From assembly GCA_934462885.1 (NCBI GenBank), contig CAKSJC010000024.1:1-14540 (forward strand): DNA of 14,540 nucleotides, in the 5' to 3' direction. The translations under genes were made by a program, and so were the position numbers. Below are positions 6,038 to 13,313 of the stretch, piece by piece. Position 1 is the stretch's first letter. Each line of letters opens with the position of its first letter. This DNA comes from an uncultured Eubacteriales bacterium. Lineage in GTDB: Bacteria; Bacillota; Clostridia; Oscillospirales; CAG-272. The notes beneath the pieces were generated by a model, which saw nothing but the letters and a program-made list of their open reading frames with translations, was not told the DNA's origin and searched no databases.

Positions 6038-7255
6038 ATGACAATTACCGAAAGATTCATTGAATATGTAAAAATCCCTACCTCAAGCCGTGAGGACAGC
6101 GCTGACATTCCTACCGACAAAAAAGAGTTCGTTCTCGCTCACAGACTTGTCGAGGATATGAAAAAGATCGGCATAAAAGACGCATTTTGTGATGAACTGT
6201 GCTATATTTACGGGCACATTCCCGCAACTCCGGGATACGAAAATAAAACCAAGATAGGATTTATCTCACATATCGACACCTCTCCGGATTTTGCCGATTA
6301 CCCCGTTAAACCGGTTTTTATCGAAAATTACGACGGAGGCAACGTAGTGCTCGGCGATTCCGGACGGATACTGTCCGTATCGGATTTTTCGCATCTTCCT
6401 TCTCTCGCGGGCAGAACGCTCATTGTTACCAACGGAAATACTCTTCTCGGCGCCGACGACAAAGCGGGCATCGTTGAAATACTTGAGGCGGCGCGCCTTA
6501 TCATCAATAGCGGTATTCCTCACGGAAAAATTTCAATATGCTTTACACCCGACGAAGAAGTCGGAACATCCGCCGACAATTTCAATTCAGATGTTTTCGG
6601 AGCTGATTTTGCTTACACCATGGACGGCGGCTCAGAGGGAGAAGTCGTTTACGAAACTTTTAATGCATGCTCGGCCGTTTTTGAAGTTAAAGGCTTTAAT
6701 ATTCACCCTGGAGAAGCAAAAAACAAAATGATAAATGCCTCTCTTGTCGCTATGGAGATAAATTCAATGCTGCCCTCAGGCGATATCCCGGCGAAAACCG
6801 AGGATTATGAAGGTTTTTATCATCTCTGCTCGATGGAGGGATGCGTCGAATTCGCAAAGCTCAAGTATATTGTAAGAGATCACTCCGCTTCAATGTTTGA
6901 AGCAAGAAAAAGCACTCTTCTTCATATAGAAAAGCTGATAAACGAAAAGTACGGCAGCGGAACTGTCACTCTTACGCTAAAGGAACAATACCGCAACATG
7001 GAAGAAATGATACGTCCGACGTTCCGCGTTGTAGAAGTTGCGGATGAGGCGGTCAAAGCGGCAGGTCTTACTCCGATACACAATCCTATCCGCGGCGGAA
7101 CAGACGGCGCACGTCTTTCATTTATGGGACTTCCGACGCCGAATCTCGGAACCGGCGGTCATGCTTTCCACGGACCGTATGAACACATAACCGTTGAAGG
7201 AATGGAAAAATCCGTCGAGATAATCGTAAATATTGTCAAACTTTTCGCCGAGTAG
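6038..7255 (+). CDS. pepT: Peptidase T (tripeptide aminopeptidase)
   Basis: PepT removes the N-terminal residue from tripeptides in the cytoplasm. It is a di-zinc M20B metallopeptidase. With the start set at ATG 6038 the protein has 405 residues, normal for PepT. The metal and catalytic residues fall at the positions known for the E. coli enzyme: His78 and Asp80 (SHIDTSPD), Asp140 (LGADDKAG), Glu173/Glu174 (PDEEVGTS), Asp196 (TMDGGSEGE) and a His at about 378 (HAFHGPYE). The frame can be extended to a TTG at 6026, but the GGGGG at 6028-6032 is a ribosome binding site for the ATG five bases downstream, so the shorter form is preferred. It has its own promoter. No terminator is obvious after the stop; a decayed reading frame follows. 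Confidence 0.96.
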   Translation: MTITERFIEYVKIPTSSREDSADIPTDKKEFVLAHRLVEDMKKIGIKDAFCDELCYIYGHIPATPGYENKTKIGFISHIDTSPDFADYPVKPVFIENYDGGNVVLGDSGRILSVSDFSHLPSLAGRTLIVTNGNTLLGADDKAGIVEILEAARLIINSGIPHGKISICFTPDEEVGTSADNFNSDVFGADFAYTMDGGSEGEVVYETFNACSAVFEVKGFNIHPGEAKNKMINASLVAMEINSMLPSGDIPAKTEDYEGFYHLCSMEGCVEFAKLKYIVRDHSASMFEARKSTLLHIEKLINEKYGSGTVTLTLKEQYRNMEEMIRPTFRVVEVADEAVKAAGLTPIHNPIRGGTDGARLSFMGLPTPNLGTGGHAFHGPYEHITVEGMEKSVEIIVNIVKLFAE

Positions 7256-7267
7256 TTTTTAGGTTGA

Positions 7268-7546
7268 GATACAAAAAACAAGCTTTTCCTTGATGCGGGA
7301 GAATTTCATTCTAATTATATGGTAACTGCATGGAGCAGATTAAACGATATGCCCACGAAGTTTGCCGAAATTTCAGAAAGAGTTTGGAACGCTCCGAATC
7401 GCACCCCGCCTGGAACAAAATACAGCCGCCGCAATCCTTACGTATAAGATTTTATACGAAAGCTCTACCCTCCGGGATGCTATGACAGCTCCGGAGTATA
7501 TTCGCGTGAAGTCGATGTTACCGGAACAGTTGCAATCGCATATTGA
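7268..7546 (+). pseudogene. Decayed coding remnant, function unrecognised
   Basis: Between pepT and the next promoter one plus-strand frame reads like protein for about 90 codons with only one in-frame stop (TAA at 7445-7447). It runs DTKNKLFLDAGEFHSNYMVT, AWSRLNDMPTKFAEISERVW, then NAPNRTPPGTKYSRRNPYV, the stop, and DFIRKLYPPGCYDSSGVYSR followed by EVDVTGTVAIAY and a terminal TGA at 7544-7546. The lack of other stops in AT-rich DNA and the plausible composition suggest the 3' remainder of an inactivated gene. There is no ribosome binding site or convincing start; ATG 7319 is the only in-frame ATG. I cannot assign a family. Chance openness is the main alternative. Confidence 0.35.
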
Positions 7547-7566
7547 TATTATTTTTTAATTTTCTA

Positions 7567-7595
7567 TTGTAAAAAAACGGGGTTTATAGTAAAAT
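7567..7595 (+). promoter_or_regulatory. Promoter of the tandem TIM-barrel genes
   Basis: TTGTAA (7567-7572) and TAAAAT (7590-7595) have a 17-base spacer and sit about 35 bases before the first paralogue's ATG. The boxes are weaker than others in the window. Confidence 0.5.
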
Positions 7596-7629
7596 AAAAT
7601 GTGTAATATTTTCTGTGCAAGGAGATAAT

Positions 7630-8388
7630 ATGAAAATAGACAAAATAGGCTTACAACTTTACTCCATTAAGGATTTCATGCAGGATGAAGTCAGTATCAG
7701 AGAATCGTTCAAGAAAATAAAATCCTTTGGATACGACGTTATACAAACCGCCGGCTGCGCTATTCCATATGCGGACTACGGAAGAATAGCTCGCGAAGAA
7801 GGGCTTGAAATATGCGGCTCACATGAAAATATAAGAATAATGATAAACGATCCCGATGAGGCTATGAAAAACCACCGCGAACTCGGGACAAATATCATAG
7901 GAACCGGCGGATGGGTACCCGGTGAATATACCGTTGCAAAGGTGGAAAAGTATGTCGGGCGATTCAATGATTTTACAAGTGCAATAGCTAAGGAAGGGTT
8001 CCATTTCACCTATCATAACCACAGCGACGAATTCCGTTATCTCGAAAACGGAAAAACCATGATGGATATGCTTTTCGAAAAACTTGATCCGATAAATGCA
8101 AGCTTCTGCCTCGACACATACTGGGTTCAGCACGCAGGTGCAGACGTCCGTCACTGGATAGAAAAGCTAAAAGGCAGAATCGTTATTCTTCACCTTAAGG
8201 ATTTTATAGGAACTAACTCTACCACCGAAATAACCGAAATCGGAAACGGTCACATTTGGTGGGAGGGAGTTCTCGAATCCGCAGCAAATGCGGGAGTTAA
8301 ATATTACATAGTTGAACATGATAATCCTCAAGATCCTTTCAAGTCGGTTAAGATTTCAGCCGATTATATACACAAAAACTTTATGTGA
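7630..8388 (+). CDS. Sugar phosphate isomerase/epimerase-like TIM-barrel protein, copy 1
   Basis: This 252-residue protein belongs to the xylose isomerase-like TIM-barrel (AP endonuclease family 2) group, which includes IolE and various sugar and keto-sugar epimerases. Features that suggest a metal-dependent active site are HNHSDEF (129-135), LDTYW (Asp162), LHLKD (His188) and IVEHD (Glu229), matching the usual Asp-His-Glu metal ligands. GNGHIWWEGVLESAANAGVKYYIVEHD is a typical C-terminal stretch of this family. The ATG at 7630 follows AAGGAG (7619-7624) by five bases; an in-frame GTG at 7615 overlaps that site and is unlikely. A close paralogue starts 24 bases downstream, and the two are probably cotranscribed from 7567-7595. 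The substrate is unknown, and no sugar kinase, dehydrogenase or transporter lies beside it to suggest a pathway. Confidence 0.88.
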   Translation: MKIDKIGLQLYSIKDFMQDEVSIRESFKKIKSFGYDVIQTAGCAIPYADYGRIAREEGLEICGSHENIRIMINDPDEAMKNHRELGTNIIGTGGWVPGEYTVAKVEKYVGRFNDFTSAIAKEGFHFTYHNHSDEFRYLENGKTMMDMLFEKLDPINASFCLDTYWVQHAGADVRHWIEKLKGRIVILHLKDFIGTNSTTEITEIGNGHIWWEGVLESAANAGVKYYIVEHDNPQDPFKSVKISADYIHKNFM

Positions 8389-8412
8389 TAAAATTTATCA
8401 GGAGGAAACAAC

Positions 8413-9171
8413 TTGAAACTTGACAAAATAGGTCTTCAGCTTTATTCTGTATGCGACTCAATGAATAACGCCGAAAACATAAGAGATACTTTTAAGAAGC
8501 TTAAATCATTCGGATACGATGTCGCACAGACCGCCGGATGCGAGATTCCATACGATGAATTTGGACGTATCGCCAGCGAAGAAGGAATCGAAATATGCGG
8601 AACACATGAAAATCTCAATAATCTTACAGCCGATCCTGAACTTGCAATGAAAAATCATGAGGCACTCGGAACAAGGATCATCGGTATCGGAGGAGGCGCA
8701 CCGTATCCGTATAACGTTGAAAAAGTAAAAAAATTTATAGAGCAAATAAACATATTCGCAGCAACGATCGCTCCTCACGGATTTAAGTTTACGTACCACA
8801 ACCACAGCGATGAATTCCGTTACCTTGAAAACGGCAAAACCATGATGGATATGCTCTATGAAGAACTTGACCCCGTAAACGTAAGTTTCTGTCTCGACAC
8901 ATACTGGGTTCAGCATGCAGGTGCTGACATACGTCACTGGATAGAAAAGTTAAACGGAAGAATCGATATTCTTCACCTCAAGGATTTCATAGGAACCAAC
9001 TCAACTACCAAAATAACCGAAATCGGAAACGGCCACATCTGGTGGGAAGGAGTTCTCGAATCCGCAGCAAATTCCGGAGTAAAATATTATATAGTAGAAC
9101 ACGACGAGCCGGAAGACCCGTTCAAATCAGTAAAAATCTCCGCTGATTATCTCCACCGCAACTTCATGTAA
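8413..9171 (+). CDS. Sugar phosphate isomerase/epimerase-like TIM-barrel protein, copy 2
   Basis: This is the second tandem copy, also 252 residues, aligning with copy 1 end to end without gaps. It starts with TTG at 8413, fixed by a perfect AGGAGG (8400-8405) seven bases upstream and by the matching N-terminus (MKLDKIGLQLYS). The proposed metal-site residues are all kept: HNHSDEF, LDTYW Asp162, LHLKD His188 and VEHD Glu229. By hand alignment residues 1-126 are about 60% identical to copy 1 while residues 127-252 are about 90% identical. Both copies look functional, and the divergent N-terminal half could alter substrate choice or oligomer contacts. The pair may have arisen by duplication followed by partial gene conversion. 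A hairpin at 9183-9208 follows the stop. Confidence 0.88.
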   Translation: MKLDKIGLQLYSVCDSMNNAENIRDTFKKLKSFGYDVAQTAGCEIPYDEFGRIASEEGIEICGTHENLNNLTADPELAMKNHEALGTRIIGIGGGAPYPYNVEKVKKFIEQINIFAATIAPHGFKFTYHNHSDEFRYLENGKTMMDMLYEELDPVNVSFCLDTYWVQHAGADIRHWIEKLNGRIDILHLKDFIGTNSTTKITEIGNGHIWWEGVLESAANSGVKYYIVEHDEPEDPFKSVKISADYLHRNFM

Positions 9172-9182
9172 GATAAAAAATA

Positions 9183-9208
9183 TCCGCCGGGATTTTATTT
9201 CCGGCGGA
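9183..9208 (+). terminator. Weak hairpin terminator after the paralogue pair
   Basis: Eight-base arms TCCGCCGG (9183-9190) and CCGGCGGA (9201-9208) enclose a 10-base loop, followed by ATTTTG. The stem is GC-rich but the T-tract is short, so read-through into the alarmone synthetase gene is possible. A second small hairpin (TTGCCG ATA CGGCAA, 9212-9226) follows immediately. Confidence 0.5.
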
Positions 9209-9251
9209 ATTTTGCCGATACGGCAACAATGTTTTGGGAGGAAATCACGCA

Positions 9252-9941
9252 GTGAAAAAAAATACCGATACTATCTCCAACAATCCTCTGTTAGATAAGT
9301 CTATCAAAGATAACTCCATTGATGTATATAAGCTTTTCAGCGACTACAACGAGCTTGCGGAACTTGAACATCTCTATAATGCGGCTATAAAACAGCTCAC
9401 TATAAAATTTGAAATTCTTAACGATGAATTCAAGGTAAAATACGAGCGAAGCCCGATACACCATATTGAATCCCGTCTAAAAACTTCTGCAAGCATCATT
9501 AAAAAACTAATCAAAAAGAACGCTGAAGTTTCCGTTGAATCCGCAAAGCAAAATATCAACGACATAGCGGGAGTTCGCGTCGTCTGCTGTTATATCGACG
9601 ACGTTTACAGTGTAGCAGATATGCTCCTCCGTCAGTCGGATATAAAGCTGATACGCGAACAGGACTATATAAAGAACCCTAACTACAACGGCTATCGAAG
9701 CCTTCATCTTGATATTCAGATACCGATATACCTTTCAGAAAAAACCGAATATGTAAATGTCGAGGTACAGCTCCGAACCGTTGCTATGGATTTTTGGGCA
9801 AGCCTTGAGCATGATCTGCGCTATAAATCAGACAAGAAGATACCGGAAGGTATTGCGGAAAGAATGCTTGAATGTTCAAACGAAATTGCAAATATCGACG
9901 TAACTATGCAGAAAATATATAAGCAGATACAGTCGATCTGA
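9252..9941 (+). CDS. Small alarmone synthetase (RelQ/RelP-like GTP pyrophosphokinase)
   Basis: The protein transfers pyrophosphate from ATP to GDP or GTP to make the stress alarmones ppGpp/pppGpp. It has only the RelA/SpoT synthetase domain (about 55-195 of 229 residues), with no HD hydrolase, TGS or ACT domain, as in RelQ (YjbM) and RelP (YwaC). Visible motifs are ESRLK (73-77), NDIAGVRVVC (103-112), QDYI..PNYNGYRSLH (137-152), VEVQLRTVAMDFWASLEH (170-187) with the probable catalytic Glu171, and a helical C-terminal tail used for tetramerisation in RelQ. The start is taken as GTG 9252, ten bases after GGGAGG (9236-9241); an in-frame TTG at 9234 overlaps this site. Two hairpins lie just upstream. 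It sits between unrelated metabolic genes, so its expression is probably separate from any stress operon. Confidence 0.92.
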   Translation: MKKNTDTISNNPLLDKSIKDNSIDVYKLFSDYNELAELEHLYNAAIKQLTIKFEILNDEFKVKYERSPIHHIESRLKTSASIIKKLIKKNAEVSVESAKQNINDIAGVRVVCCYIDDVYSVADMLLRQSDIKLIREQDYIKNPNYNGYRSLHLDIQIPIYLSEKTEYVNVEVQLRTVAMDFWASLEHDLRYKSDKKIPEGIAERMLECSNEIANIDVTMQKIYKQIQSI

Positions 9942-10040
9942 ATTATCAAGCGACATCAATAAAGAAATCAACTTAAGAATGACAGACTTTTTCATAGGCA
10001 CCCGTGGAGAATGAAAGAAAAAAAGAAAGAAAGTGTTATT

Positions 10041-10619
10041 ATGATCAGAGACACAATCATTGACTCAAGAAGCTACCGAAGCTTCAAGGAAAACATAAAA
10101 ATACACGAGGATGATCTTCGAGAAATACTTGATGCCGTACGCCTCTGCCCAAGCGCCCAAAACCTTCAGCCGCTCAAATACAAACTCGTTACTTCCGCCT
10201 ATGAAATAGAAGATGTTCTCGCAGTAACAAAATGGGCAGGCGCGCTTCCCGACGCAAAACTTCCCCCTGAAGGACATCATCCGACGGCATTTATTGCGGT
10301 ATGCTGTGACACAAAGATAGTTGACGATCCAACAGAAGCATATTTCGACGCAGGTATTGCAGCTCAATCTATAATGCTTTTAGCGTGCGAAAAGGGGTTC
10401 GGAGGATGTATACTTCGTGCGTTTGATCCGGATGAGCTTTCAAAAAATCTTCGTATTCCCAAAAAGTGCGAACCTGTTTGTCTTATAGCTCTCGGTGTTC
10501 CCGACGAAACCGTTATAATCTGTGAGATTCCGAAATCCGGAGAAACAAAGTATTTCCGCGATAAAGCAAACCTTCACTTTGTTCCAAAGAGATCTCTTGA
10601 AAGCATAATTATCGAATGA
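10041..10619 (+). CDS. Nitroreductase family protein
   Basis: The 192-residue product is an FMN-dependent oxidoreductase of the nitroreductase fold. MIRDTIIDSRSYRSF at the N-terminus carries the Arg/Ser residues that hold the FMN phosphate. LCPSAQNLQPLKYKLVT, FDAGIAAQSIMLLACEKGFGGCIL (about 100-123) and LIALGVPDE are standard family segments, and the length fits. The physiological substrate is unknown. The frame can start 30 bases earlier at ATG 10011, but that would place the GGAGA directly against the ATG and add a lysine-rich tail (KEKKKESVI) absent from relatives. I prefer ATG 10041 although its binding site (GAAAGAAAG) is weak. The stop overlaps the start of the next gene (ATGA), indicating translational coupling. 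Confidence 0.87.
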   Translation: MIRDTIIDSRSYRSFKENIKIHEDDLREILDAVRLCPSAQNLQPLKYKLVTSAYEIEDVLAVTKWAGALPDAKLPPEGHHPTAFIAVCCDTKIVDDPTEAYFDAGIAAQSIMLLACEKGFGGCILRAFDPDELSKNLRIPKKCEPVCLIALGVPDETVIICEIPKSGETKYFRDKANLHFVPKRSLESIIIE

Positions 10620-11146
10620 TGTACATTCTTTTTTCAGTAATTTTGATTGCGGGACTGATCTTTCTTTCATTCCCGCCGAAAAAGTTCATTTCCAAAAAAT
10701 TTTTAAAAATCACCTTCGCCGTAAATATCGTATTAGCATCTCTGGGAGCCGTTATTCTTTCCGTATCATTTTTTATCTGTCGTCATTTCACTTCATCCGA
10801 ACTTTTTGAAGCTGAATGGTGCGCGTGGGCAAAAGATATAATGAGAGGATATTACAGCGTTTCCCTGCCTCTGTTTTTTGTTCTTCTTTTTATATTGCTT
10901 CTTTCGGCGCTGATATCTTATGCTGAAAAGCCTGAAAAACGCAAGAAAAACGCGCGTTTGCGTTCCATGACATCGATCGCATCATCGGCGATTATGCTTT
11001 TTATCTCATTTTTCTATTCGTTCCTGACTGCAAACGCGACTTTCCCGCTTGACGCATACGTTTTATTATTCGGAGCAGCTTTCGCTCTTTTACTGCGTAT
11101 AGTATATATTCCGGAATATTTTATGAAAAAATCAAATAAACAGTAA
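10616..11146 (+). CDS. Multi-pass membrane protein of unknown function
   Basis: The 176-residue product has about five hydrophobic segments: roughly 2-20, 31-54, 83-103, 117-138 and 145-163. A basic loop (EKPEKRKKNARLRS, about 104-117) and a basic C-terminus (MKKSNKQ) suggest these parts face the cytoplasm. No conserved catalytic motif is visible and I do not recognise the family. The ATG at 10616-10618 overlaps the TGA of the nitroreductase gene; a second ATG follows directly at 10619. The two genes are thus probably cotranscribed and translationally coupled, which hints that the proteins act together, perhaps with the flavoprotein at the membrane, but nothing in the sequence proves this. 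Confidence 0.75.
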   Translation: MMYILFSVILIAGLIFLSFPPKKFISKKFLKITFAVNIVLASLGAVILSVSFFICRHFTSSELFEAEWCAWAKDIMRGYYSVSLPLFFVLLFILLLSALISYAEKPEKRKKNARLRSMTSIASSAIMLFISFFYSFLTANATFPLDAYVLLFGAAFALLLRIVYIPEYFMKKSNKQ

Positions 11147-11236
11147 TTCTGTATGCGTCTATAATTTACGTCTGACGTATCTCCATAGCTAAACGCCGTC
11201 CATTCTTTGGCGAATTATCCACAGAAAGGTACAAAA

Positions 11237-12175
11237 ATGAAAAAAAACCGACAGATACTCTCTCTCGTTATTTCTTTTTGCTTTATACTTTTATTTTCTC
11301 AAATTCTCGGAATATGCAAAATAAGCGCCGGCGAAGTGATAAAAAATACTTTGAATATTGCTGAAGCTGAAAAAAACGAAAGCGGAAGCGGATATGACTG
11401 GGCAAACCGTTACGACATTCTTACATTGAATGGACTTAATATTGACACGAACGATAATTTCGGCTTGAGACTTCCTGCCGACTGCACTGTTATCCTTGAG
11501 GGAAAGAACTACATCAAAGCCGCAAAATACGGCATATCATGTTCCGGCACGGTTATTTTCAAGGGAAACGGTTCTCTCACTGTTGAAGCTGGTGATATTG
11601 GTTTTTACCTTATTTCTCAGGATAACACACAAAAGATACGTATCCTTGACGGAAAATATGAAATTACAGCCGGGACTTACGGAATTTACAGCGACGCTTC
11701 CGATTTTTCGTTTGTTGACGGAAGCATGAACATAAAAACCTCCGATGAAAATGGCGCGGCTATTCTCGGCAGATGTGTGAATCTTCTCGGAGGAAGTTTT
11801 TCTTCAAACTCTCCTGTTGAAACAACACACGCTCTTTTGGTAAGCGGAATAAACATTGATATAAACGCTTCAAAAAGCGCTCTTTTATCTAAAAATCTTA
11901 CAATCAAAGATATTTCTCTCTCGTCCGATGGAGAAAACATCGAAGAATACTCAGGCGAAGCTTCTATCATAGGTAAGTCGACCGCAAAGAAAACACGTTC
12001 CAGTATTGTATTCGGAGAAAACGTTCCGGGATATGTGGATTATATACTTCTCACTCTTCTTGTTCTGGCTGTTTTCGGAGGAATATTCGGTCCGACGTTT
12101 CGAAGAAAAAAGAAAGCCCAAAAGCTATACGAACATCTTAAAAAAGAAGGATATACCGATTTCAAAAATAACTGA
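11237..12175 (+). CDS. Secreted beta-helix-like protein with C-terminal membrane anchor
   Basis: The 312-residue product begins with a signal peptide (KKNR, then a hydrophobic core to about residue 25) and ends with a membrane segment at about 268-288 followed by a strongly basic tail (RRKKKAQK). Residues 35-240 consist of short repeated beta-type turns with recurrent patterns such as GISCSGTVIFKGNGSLTVEA, GIYSDASDFSFVDGSMNIKT and GAAILGRCVNLLGGSFSSNS. Together these suggest a right-handed beta-helix, similar to carbohydrate-binding domain (DUF4353-like) proteins of Clostridia. Binding of surface glycans is an inference; no lyase or hydrolase residues can be named. The ATG at 11237 follows AGAAAGG by seven bases; an in-frame TTG at 11207 has no binding site. 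A strong terminator lies about 30 bases downstream. Confidence 0.78.
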   Translation: MKKNRQILSLVISFCFILLFSQILGICKISAGEVIKNTLNIAEAEKNESGSGYDWANRYDILTLNGLNIDTNDNFGLRLPADCTVILEGKNYIKAAKYGISCSGTVIFKGNGSLTVEAGDIGFYLISQDNTQKIRILDGKYEITAGTYGIYSDASDFSFVDGSMNIKTSDENGAAILGRCVNLLGGSFSSNSPVETTHALLVSGINIDINASKSALLSKNLTIKDISLSSDGENIEEYSGEASIIGKSTAKKTRSSIVFGENVPGYVDYILLTLLVLAVFGGIFGPTFRRKKKAQKLYEHLKKEGYTDFKNN

Positions 12176-12204
12176 TCAGTCATAAAACATCTGCATTAAA
12201 CACG

Positions 12205-12268
12205 AAAAGGAACTTAATGATTCGGCAGCAAACGCCAAGCTTGCTTGTCATATCGTTAAGTTCCTTTT
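12205..12268. terminator. Bidirectional terminator between convergent genes
   Basis: Thirteen-base perfect arms AAAAGGAACTTAA (12205-12217) and TTAAGTTCCTTTT (12256-12268) extend by three more pairs including one G-T. A-tracts and T-tracts on both sides allow termination of the plus-strand gene ending at 12175 and of minus-strand pdxY ending at 12294. The 32-base loop holds the small palindrome CAAGCTTG. Confidence 0.8.
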
Positions 12269-12293
12269 TATCAGCCTTCACCTCAAGCTCTTC

Positions 12294-13121
12294 TCAAAGC
12301 ATCTTTATAAGGTCCGGTATACATTCTTCAAACTTCACGCTGTACCAATGCGTGCTGTCCCCTATCGTATGTTTAATCGCGTTAACAGTATTCTCAACAG
12401 CTATTTTTACAGCCTCGCTAAGACTTTTTCCAAGTACGAGAGCTCCGAACATGGTTGAGGAAAACACGTCACCAGTTCCGTGACATTTTATCGGGAGGTT
12501 CTCCGCAAAATATTCGCTGAATTTTTTACTCTCTTTGTCGTATCCTACAACGCCCTGTTTTTTGTCTCCCTGTATAACGCCTGTCAGCACGGTCTTTTTC
12601 GCTCCGAGTTCCGACAGCTTAATAAGCGTTTCATGGATATACGTCTCGTTGTATGTTCCGGGAGCTTTATACTCTTCTCCGAGAAGAAGCGACGCTTCCG
12701 TAAGGTTCGGAACTATGATGTCAGCTTTCGCGCATAGTTTTTTCATGGCTTCCGCGATAGAAGCGTCAAATCCTGCGTAAAGCTTACCGTCGTCCGCCAT
12801 TGCCGGATCAATGAAAACAATTGGAGGCTTAAAATCGTCTATAAAATCGGATATAAGCTCCGCCTGAGCCGCAGATCCGAGATATCCTGTATAAACTCCG
12901 TCAAAAGAAAGTCCTTCTCTTTTCCAATGTTCGGTAATTTTCGGTATATCGTCCGTAAGGTCGCGAAAGGTAAATCCCTTAAATCCTCCCGTATGCGTCG
13001 ACAAAACCGCAGTAGGTATAATAGCACACTCTACACCCATAGCGGAAATAAGCGGCAATGCAACTGTTATCGAACACTTGCCGAAACATGATATATCCTG
13101 TATGGTAACTACTCTTTTCAT
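12294..13121 (-). CDS. pdxY: Pyridoxal/pyridoxamine kinase
   Basis: The enzyme phosphorylates pyridoxal, pyridoxamine or pyridoxine with ATP in the vitamin B6 salvage pathway. The 275-residue product is a ribokinase-fold kinase of the PdxY/PdxK type. It shows the N-terminal VVTIQDISCFGKCS (4-17), PTAVLSTHTGGF (36-47), FDGVYTGYLGS (73-83), IDPAMADDGKLY (104-115), IIVPNLTEASLLLG (135-148) and the catalytic anion-hole motif CHGTGDVFSS with Asp218 as base. The length is normal. The start is the ATG at 13121, seven bases after a GAGG; an in-frame TTG two codons upstream (13127) is less likely. It has its own promoter at 13149-13177 and a bidirectional terminator downstream. PdxY-like proteins of Clostridia can also act on hydroxymethylpyrimidine, so substrate range is not certain. 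Confidence 0.92.
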   Translation of the reverse strand: MKRVVTIQDISCFGKCSITVALPLISAMGVECAIIPTAVLSTHTGGFKGFTFRDLTDDIPKITEHWKREGLSFDGVYTGYLGSAAQAELISDFIDDFKPPIVFIDPAMADDGKLYAGFDASIAEAMKKLCAKADIIVPNLTEASLLLGEEYKAPGTYNETYIHETLIKLSELGAKKTVLTGVIQGDKKQGVVGYDKESKKFSEYFAENLPIKCHGTGDVFSSTMFGALVLGKSLSEAVKIAVENTVNAIKHTIGDSTHWYSVKFEECIPDLIKML

Positions 13122-13148
13122 ACGCAAACCTCATTCTCAATTTACATA

Positions 13149-13177
13149 AGTATATCTTTTTTGATTTTCCAATTCAA
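13149..13177 (-). promoter_or_regulatory. Promoter of pdxY
   Basis: On the minus strand TTGAAT (13172-13177) and TATACT (13149-13154) are 17 bases apart. The start would be near 13142, about 20 bases before the pdxY ATG. It lies downstream of the rplL terminator. Confidence 0.65.
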
Positions 13178-13241
13178 GTGTTAAATTGCACAATATTTCC
13201 GACTACCGACACTATGTTCGCATTTGCAATAACCGAATAAC

Positions 13242-13274
13242 AAAAAATAGGTATCGCCCGAACAGAGCGATACC
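13242..13274 (-). terminator. Intrinsic terminator of the rplJ-rplL operon
   Basis: On the minus strand GGTATCGC (13267-13274) and GCGATACC (13250-13257) pair around a 9-base loop and run into TATTTTTTG. An outer inverted repeat (GGTTATTG at 13282-13289 and CAATAACC at 13227-13234) frames it and could form a longer nested stem. It separates rplL from pdxY. Confidence 0.88.
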
Positions 13275-13313
13275 AAATTTTGGTTATTGAACTCGTGATG
13301 TAGTAAGTTAAAT

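Noticed and set aside
7362..7559. 65-codon plus-strand frame starting at ATG 7362
   Set aside because: It lies in a different frame from the more protein-like remnant of the same stretch (7268-7546), has no ribosome binding site, and its composition looks arbitrary.
8506..8937. 143-codon minus-strand frame opposite the second TIM-barrel copy (with a similar frame at 7819-8154 opposite copy 1)
   Set aside because: The two antisense frames resemble each other only because the sense genes are paralogues; no ribosome binding site or recognised protein.
7256..9251. A mobile element or phage fragment around the duplicated genes
   Set aside because: No transposase, integrase, terminal inverted repeats or target duplications are visible; the tandem pair is explained by simple gene duplication.
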